Positions 6,916 to 12,954 of a stretch of DNA of 12,954 nucleotides are shown here, piece by piece. Source of the stretch: Elusimicrobiota bacterium (GTDB lineage: Bacteria > RUG730); assembly GCA_031259185.1 (NCBI GenBank), contig JAIRLV010000226.1, positions 1 to 12,954 on the forward strand, read 5' to 3'. Numbering within the stretch: position 1 is the stretch's first letter; each line of letters starts with the position of its first letter. A program made the translations under genes and the position numbers. The notes under the pieces are model-generated. The model saw only the letters and a list, made by a program, of their open reading frames with translations. It ran no database searches and had not been told where the DNA came from.

Positions 6916-7494
6916 TTAGTATTCCTTCAACTTATTGCTAGTTAAATATTCATAAGAAATTAAAACTCTTGCGGTTCAAATTATTTGTTTTTTCAATTCT
7001 ACATTATCAAATGAAGCGTTCACATTTGTTTTGGCTAATATTGTCTCAACTATTTTTCCTCCGTTTTTGTTATCGACTATTTTAAAATCTTTTAAAAGCA
7101 ATGTGTTCATACTATGAGCAATAATTTTATTTCCAATTTTATAAATGCGTCATAAATTTCTACTCTCATCGGAAAGAGGAATGTAATTCTTTTGTTTTCG
7201 CCTTTCAAAATAATTTTCTATAAATTTTTGTAGTGTTCCATCATTTTTGCGTCTTCCAAAATAAACTGCATACAAATCAATAATAATTGATTTGCAAAAT
7301 AGTAAATTTAATCACAATTCGTTGCTTTGCTTCATTTGTTTTAATAAAAATCATGCTTCTCCTAAACGCTGAGATGCCAAAATTAAATTAGTTTCAACTT
7401 CATTTTCACCATTATTAATTATTTCATTTTTATTTATTTGTTTTAATCCGTTCATAAAATCATTTAGGATATCTTGTGGTTTTGTATTGAGCAT
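6916..7494 (-). CDS. Unrecognised 192-aa protein of the hsd operon (possible HEPN-like)
   Basis: The gene begins 4 nt after the hsdM stop on the same strand, so it is co-transcribed with hsdR and hsdM. Four TGA codons are read as Trp (for example QRLGEAWFLL and RNLWRIY). It is predicted mostly helical: a polar N-terminus (1-40), helices QRLGEAWFLLKQM and ELWLNLLFCKSIIIDLYAVYF, then RIYKIGNKIIAHS, then a C-terminal helix KKQIIWTARVLISYEYL. The GNKIIAHS segment recalls the R-[N/D]-x(3-4)-A-H-S motif of HEPN RNases such as AbiU2-like proteins, with the Arg position here Gly (codon GGA). The resemblance is weak and I cannot assign a function. It could be a regulatory or toxin-like accessory to the restriction system. 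The C-terminus may be shortened by a frameshift (see findings). Confidence 0.7.
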
Positions 7495-7498
7495 AATA

Positions 7499-9031
7499 TT
7501 ATTTCTCTTTTTTAAACTCTATAGCTTTCTTAATTGAATCTTTTACTTTTGGGATTAATTCTTCAAATTCATCAAACAAATTTTCTATTTCTTTGCTTAA
7601 TTCTAATATTTCTTTTTTAGTTTGTTCTTCATCAACTTTTTCTTCAACAATTTCTATATATCTACCAGGCACAAAAGAATAATCATTATTCTTTAATTCA
7701 GTTAAATCAACAGATTTGGCATTTCCAGGTTCGTTAATTAAAGTACCTTGTTTATGTTTTTCATAAATATTACTTATTTTATTAATATCATCTAGAGTTA
7801 ATTCCCTTAGTTTTTTTGATAGCATTTGTCCTTGCATTGATTGTGAAGAAATCATCAAAATATTTTGATTAACTTTATTTTTATTAAATATTCAAATACA
7901 AGCAGGAATCCCAGTTGTATAAAATAATTTATCCGGTAATTCAATAACGGCATCAACCACATTGGCTTCAACAAATTTTTCTCTAATGGTTTTTTCATCT
8001 TTACCAGAGGACGAAAGTGAACCATTAGCTAAAATGCAAGCGCCTTTCCCTTTTGAAGATAATTTGGAAACTATATGTTCAAGCCAAGCATAGTTAGCAT
8101 TCCCTTGTGGTGGTAAACCAAACTTTTTAAATCGTGGATCATCCAAAAGCCGTTCTCTCCCTCAATTTTTAAGATTAAATGGAGGATTCGCCATAATGAA
8201 ATCAAATTTTTTATCTTTGTGTTGATCGTTAATGAATGTGTCGGCCGATACATTTCCAAGAACACCATTATCATCTGAGTCCGTAATTGGTAGGTTATTG
8301 AGAATAAGATTCAATTTGGCCAATTTTCATGTAACGTTGTTATATTCTTGCCCATAACACATAATATCTGTTACGTTTCCGCCGTGAGATTCAATATATC
8401 GTTTAGATTGAACTAGCATGCCGCCAGTTCCGCAAGCAGGATCGTAAATTGATCCTCTTTGCGGCTTTAAAATACTAATAATCAATTGAACGATAGATGT
8501 CGGTGTGTAGAATTCTCCGCCTTTTTGTCCTCGGTCTTTAAAGAATTTACCCAAAAAATATTCATAAATTCTTCCAATGATATCTTCGTGAACATCTTTA
8601 GAAAAATCTTCGTCTGAAAAAATTCTAATAACTTCTCCTAATTTAATTTGATCAATTCCTTCACTATTATAGTTCTTGTTAAAAACACCATTTAATTTTG
8701 GATTTTCTTGCTCTAATTTAAGAAATGCATTATCAATTTTTTCGCCAATTTTATTTGTAGTTGCATATTCCATTAAATATTTTCAATGTGATTCTTTGGG
8801 AACCACAAAGGCCTTGTAGTGAAAGTAAAACTCATCTTTCGACACAGATTCTATTAAAGAAAATCCATCTTTTTCAAGATTTTTTATACCAACATCGTAA
8901 CGATCAGAAATATACTTTAAAGAAAGAATGCCAAGAATAACATGCATATATTCTTCTGCAGATAAATTTCCTCTTAATGCATTAGCTGCCTCTCATAATT
9001 TAGTTTCAATGTCTTGAATTTTAACGGCCAT
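7499..9031 (-). CDS. hsdM: Type I restriction-modification methyltransferase subunit HsdM
   Basis: This 510-aa protein has four in-frame TGA codons read as Trp. It has an N-terminal helical HsdM domain (about 5-150), GEFYTP (172-177) leading into the methylase core, the SAM-binding motif DPACGTGGM (197-205), and the catalytic NPPF (282-285) typical of N6-adenine methylases. IELPDKLFYTTGIPACIWIF and a C-terminal coiled segment (EEQTKKEILELSKEIENLFDEF) that contacts HsdS follow. With two HsdM and one HsdS it forms the modification enzyme that protects host DNA. The length and motif order are normal and nothing suggests inactivation. The start lies 2 nt after the hsdR stop, with purine-rich GAGGGGAAAAGGG upstream, so translation is coupled to hsdR. 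Confidence 0.95.
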
Positions 9032-9033
9032 AA

Positions 9034-12000
9034 TTAAACTGTACCCTTTTCCCCTCTTTTAAAATAACTTGGGTTAATTCTTATTTCTCTCTTAATAGAA
9101 TCCACCAATAATCCAGATTCACCCGCAATGCCTTTTATTTTGTCCGGCGGATAATTATATTTTTCTTTTAATAATTTTTTTAACGCCATTGCAACCTTAA
9201 CTTGCACAGCAGGATTAGTATAGAACTGTTCAGTTATATTGCTCTCAACAGCTCAATTTAAATCAATGGCAATTTGCCTTAAAATTTCTGAATTGTTATT
9301 ATGTTTTAAATATTCATCATTTGAAACGATGTCAAAAAAAGCTTGTAGTTGTTTATCCTTAAAATCAGAGCTAAGACTTAATCCATTTTTTATTTTTTTT
9401 GATAATGCAGTTAACATTTTAATTGTGTCATCAATGTTAGACAATCTTTCAGATTCATTTAAAATATTTAGTAATTTATCAGAAGCCTTTCTAGCAAGCA
9501 CTGGTCTAATTCTTTTTAATTGATTAATCTGTGCTTCTATAGAAGATTTTAATAATTCTGCAGCGACATAAGGTGAATTTTTGATTAATATTTCTGCTTC
9601 GTCGCCAATAATATCAGCTGCAGTATTAATGTCCTTGGGGATTCTGCCCTTTTTGATAGAAATCTTAGAAGAGTCAGCGTTAATTGCTTTAGAAATCAAT
9701 TCCTTTATTTTATCAATTGTTAAAGTTAAATTTTCATCGCCTTGAACATTTGAACGAGATAACAAATCATTCGTTGATTCTATACATTTAGCTATTGTTC
9801 TGGCTTTTTCAGTAATAACTGAATATGAAATTTTCAAAAATCTTTTAACTTTTCTTGCAAGTAAAACGAATTTAGTTTTTTCATCTGTTGGTAGTCTCAA
9901 AACATGATTAAAAGCATTGATTACAAATTTGTATTTATCACTTGGCGATAGCAAATCAAAGGTCAATATGTTTTTTATGTAATAATCGTTAACAATCTTA
10001 AATGAATCCATCAATTTGTTTTTACCAACCTCTATATCTTCCATCGTAATTTGACGTTTTGGATCGCCACCAGATGCATATTGAAGAAGAGCATCAGCAA
10101 TATACTTCCATATATTACTGTAATCAACAATTAATCCGCTTTCTTTTTTGTTCCCAGAGTCACTTTCATATGTTCTATTTACTCTAGCAATTGCTTGCAT
10201 TAGATTATGTCATTTAATAATTTTGTCAATATACATAACGTCTAAATCTGGTACATCAAATCCTGTTAATCACATATCTACAACTACAGCAATTTTAAAT
10301 TTTGAATTAGGACTTCTAAATTCAGTTGCAATAGCGTCTTTTTGAGAATCAGGAATAATAGAATCAGACATCTCCTTCGAATCTTTATTAGAACGAGTAA
10401 TTACTAAAATAATTTTGTCTTTTAATTCTGGTTTTAATTGTAAGAATGTCTTGTAGTACAATAATGCTGCTTTTCTACTTGAAGCAACTACCATTGCCTT
10501 GCCATGCAACACATCTTTTTGTTTATCATAATGTGCTAAAATTTCCTTGGCTTTTGTTTTGATTATTTTTGGATTTTCGAAAATAACAGAATGATTAATA
10601 ACTTTTAACAATTCTTCCATTTTTTGTTCAGTTGAAATATCATTATTATTTAGGTATTGAGCATATTGTTTTTGAACATTATCTATCTGTTGTAAAGATT
10701 TTCGATCGATATCTAATTTTAAATGAGTTGTTTCATAATAGATTGGCACAGTAGTTCCGTCTCTAACTGAATCGTTCATTGAATAAATGTCGTTATAATC
10801 ACCAAAAATTTCTGTAGATTCATAATCAGCCTTCATTAACGGCGTTCCTGTAAAACCTGTAATTTTAGCATTTGGAAAAGCTTTCCTCATAAAACTTGCA
10901 TATCCGTATTTGATAATCATTTCCTTCGATTCGTGTGATATTTTTTTCTCACCTTCGATATTGTTTTGTGTTCTGTGCGCTTCATCAACTAACATAAAAA
11001 TATCGCTACGATCCGATAACAAACCAGTATGTTCAGCAAATTTTTGCACAGTAGTAAATATCAAACCAAATTGTTGTTTATTTTTTAATTTTTTTATTAA
11101 TTCATTTCTTGAATCAATAATTTCCGCTTTAGTTCTTAAAAAAATACTAGCATTTAAAAATCTTTGGCTTAATTGTTGGTCTAAAGAAACTCTATCAGTT
11201 ACCACCAATATAGTAGACATGGGGAATAACTTCCTAATTTTGTTAGTCAAATAAACCATCGTTACAGATTTACCAGAGCCTTGAGTATGTCAAACAATTC
11301 CACCTCGATTATCCTTAGTTAATTCTAATTTAGTTATTGTTGATGAAACTGCTCTATATTGATGAGGAAGAGCCAAGTATTTGGTTGGTTCATCTTCATT
11401 AGAAAAGAAGGTAAAATTAAAAATGATATCAATTATTTTTTCTCTATTGAATAATCAACTAATTGGGTTAAATCTTAAGCCATCCCTATCTTCATTTTCC
11501 CATGATTTTCATCCTATAAATCTATTAAATTTAGAAGTTATACTACCGTATTTTGTTTCCAATTGATTTGATAAAAAAATAATAACATTAAAAGCATACA
11601 ATTTAGGACAAAATCTTTGCAAATTATTATTTTGTGCTCACGCATCCTTTAATGTTTCCTTGGCTAAAATTGCTTTTAGTTCCATCACAACGAACGGTAA
11701 ACCATTGATATAAAGCACAACATCTGGAATTCGAGTTTTCAATGAACTTGAATTAACAATTTCGATTTGGCGAATTAATTGGAATTCATTATTTTCATAA
11801 TTTTCTGATAAGACATTTATGGTTAACGTTTTCTTAGATAAATTATCGTAAATTCGTACACCATTAGTCAATAGATTTCAACATTGCTTATTCATTAAAA
11901 TAGCATCATCATTTATTTTTTCAATTTGCATTATTGTTTTGCGAGCTATTTCATCTGAACAATTGTTAATTTCTTTTATTTTCTTGAAAAGTAATTCATA

Positions 12001-12114
12001 ATTAAAAACTTCAAAGAAATTTTTTGTTCTAAAATCTTTAGTAGATTTTCAACCTAAATTATTTAGTTCCTTTTCGACAATATTTTCAAATTCAGTTTCT
12101 TGAGTAAAATTCAC
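9034..12114 (-). CDS. hsdR: Type I restriction endonuclease subunit HsdR
   Basis: This 1026-aa protein is of normal length for the family, with several TGA codons read as Trp that split it into pieces under the standard code. The N-terminal nuclease domain has the PD-(D/E)xK residues D131 (RIPDV), E145 and K147 (MELK). The superfamily 2 translocase follows: Walker A TQGSGKS (277-283), DEAH (377-380), TGTP (422-425), WLTGFDVP (615-622) and motif VI QAIARVNR (640-647). A helical C-terminal region for binding HsdM follows. It pumps DNA with ATP and cuts unmodified DNA at a distance. No in-frame ATG exists between the upstream TAG and the conserved N-terminus, so GTG at 12112-12114 is the best start (reading MNFTQETEFE). 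A TATAAT stands 6 nt before it. It is the first gene of the hsdR-hsdM-192 aa operon. Confidence 0.93.
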
Positions 12115-12120
12115 ATTAAA

Positions 12121-12126
12121 ATTATA
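12121..12126 (-). promoter_or_regulatory. -10 box of the hsdR operon, leaderless arrangement
   Basis: On the - strand a perfect TATAAT (within TTGAATATAAT) is separated by 6 nt (TTTAAT) from the GTG start of hsdR. No Shine-Dalgarno fits between them, so the mRNA probably starts at or next to the start codon. The -35 region at 17-18 nt spacing has no good match to TTGACA. Confidence 0.5.
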
Positions 12127-12412
12127 TTCAATATTAAGCTAAGTTTACCCTCTAAGTTCTGGAAGATTTATAAGTAAAAAACATCATATAAAGCCTAAAA
12201 TCAATTTTAAGTAAAAATCACGGAAGTGGCTTAATGGTTAACTTGGCTGCTAAAATTAGTTACACAAAATTTTATCTAGTTTGGAGCAAAATAAATTAAG
12301 TGACAATAATTAGAACGGAGATGAATTGTTATAGTAAACAACAAAAATATGTCATTTAAATATAAATTTTTACTAATTAACAAATATATCTACTTTAATT
12401 AGATATTTTTAC
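12127..12412. other. Divergent intergenic region upstream of hsdR and the ATPase gene
   Basis: No gene is visible on either strand and the sequence is very AT-rich. A stretch at 12219-12265 superficially resembles the 5' part of a tRNA but cannot fold as one (see rejected items). I see no repeat or operator of note. Confidence 0.4.
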
Positions 12413-12418
12413 TATAAT
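12413..12418 (+). promoter_or_regulatory. -10 box of the AAA_14/DUF4143 ATPase gene
   Basis: A perfect TATAAT (preceded by TAC) ends 6 nt before the ATG at 12425, with CGTTTT between and no Shine-Dalgarno. This is the same spacing as at hsdR and hsdS and predicts a leaderless transcript. No good -35 is present. Confidence 0.55.
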
Positions 12419-12424
12419 CGTTTT

Positions 12425-12954
12425 ATGAATCAAAATAAATTTAAAGAAGTAATTAGAAAACAATACTTAAAAAAAATTGAGCAATATGTTGGTGTTCTCA
12501 TTATTAAAGTATTAACTGGAATTCGTAAATCTGGTAAATCCACGGTATTAAAACAAATTCAAGAGCATTTGTTAAAAACTAATACGAATATCATAACCAT
12601 AGATATGAATAAAGAAGAAAACAAAATACGCTTTTCTTCTTCTATAAAATTAACGAATTATCTTAAAACAAAAGTTAATACAACCAAAAGATTTCACATA
12701 TTTATCGATGAAATTCAAGAAATACCAAATTGAGAAAAATCTATTAATGAATTAACAACTATAGAATGACAAAACCTAGATTTTTATATTACGGGTTCGA
12801 ATTCTAAACTGTTGTCTAGAGAATTAGCAACATTACTAACTGCTAAATATATTCAATTTGAGATCTTTCCTTTTTCTTTCCAAGAATATAAAGAATTATG
12901 TGAATTGAATAATTTATCATATTCTTATCAAGATTACTTTTTATATGGTGGTAT
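12425..12954 (+). CDS. AAA_14/DUF4143-family ATPase, 3' end beyond the window
   Basis: 176 codons are present and the gene runs off the edge. TGA codons are read as Trp (W103, W115). It has a short basic N-terminus with RKQYLKKI, Walker A GIRKSGKST (32-40), Walker B with the conserved Gln FIDEIQEI (93-100), and a sensor-type YITGSNSKLLS (121-131) followed by an ELATLLT segment. The FEIFPFSFQEYKEL segment is typical of the bacterial ATP-binding family with an N-terminal AAA_14 domain and a C-terminal DUF4143 domain. Members are about 400 aa and their biological role is unclear. They are frequent in mobile or variable regions. It is transcribed away from the hsd operon. Confidence 0.88.

Noticed and set aside
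8071-8274. - strand ORF of 67 codons inside hsdM
   Set aside because: It is out of frame with HsdM, which reads continuously through this region and includes the catalytic NPPF.
12219-12265. tRNA-like stretch (GGAAGTGGCTTAATGG... with CTGCTAA resembling a Ser-GCT anticodon loop)
   Set aside because: The bases flanking the supposed anticodon loop do not pair, and no acceptor stem or T-arm follows. The likeness to a tRNA 5' half is probably chance; a covariance-model search would decide.
1-12954. CRISPR array or insertion sequence
   Set aside because: No regularly spaced repeats and no transposase with terminal inverted repeats were seen. The only repeats are those tied to hsdS.

Overview
The window is low-GC DNA from a mollicute, most likely a Mycoplasma or close relative. 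Nearly every long gene contains in-frame TGA codons at positions where conserved protein families carry Trp, so translation table 4 applies and genes that look broken under the standard code are intact. It reads as a defence-gene cluster. The species cannot be named from sequence alone.

Region 1 (about 1-3540, + strand): a promoter and leader, then a compact five-gene unit. The order is a PHP-type metal-dependent phosphoesterase, a 65-aa protein overlapping it, an ABC/SMC-like ATPase, a 120-aa protein and an 88-aa protein, ending in a hairpin terminator. The PHP and ATPase proteins match the two halves of TrlF-family proteins (PHP plus AAA-like ATPase in one chain, the architecture I recall for the Ppl anti-phage protein). 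Here the two halves are separate, translationally coupled genes with a small ORF between them.

Region 2 (3845-12114): a complete phase-variable type I restriction-modification locus. On the - strand, hsdR (1026 aa), hsdM (510 aa) and an unrecognised 192-aa gene form a tight operon. Downstream are two hsdS genes pointing away from each other: an expressible copy on the - strand (3845-5062) and a start-less silent copy on the + strand (5847-6842). Between them lies a tyrosine recombinase gene. Perfect 25-bp inverted repeats sit at the 5' ends of the two hsdS genes, so the segment between them carries the recombinase, the hsdS promoter and the hsdS start codon. Flipping it would switch expression to the other hsdS in frame. 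A second inverted-repeat pair (32 bp) in the central spacer of each hsdS would swap the first target-recognition domains. Together these predict four specificities, and a third repeat adds or removes a 33-residue spacer unit.

Region 3 (12115-12954): a divergent intergenic stretch, then the start of an AAA_14/DUF4143-type ATPase gene cut by the window edge. Three starts (hsdR, hsdS and this ATPase) have a -10 hexamer exactly 6 nt before the start codon and no Shine-Dalgarno sequence, which suggests leaderless mRNAs. The PHP/ATPase unit has good Shine-Dalgarno sites.
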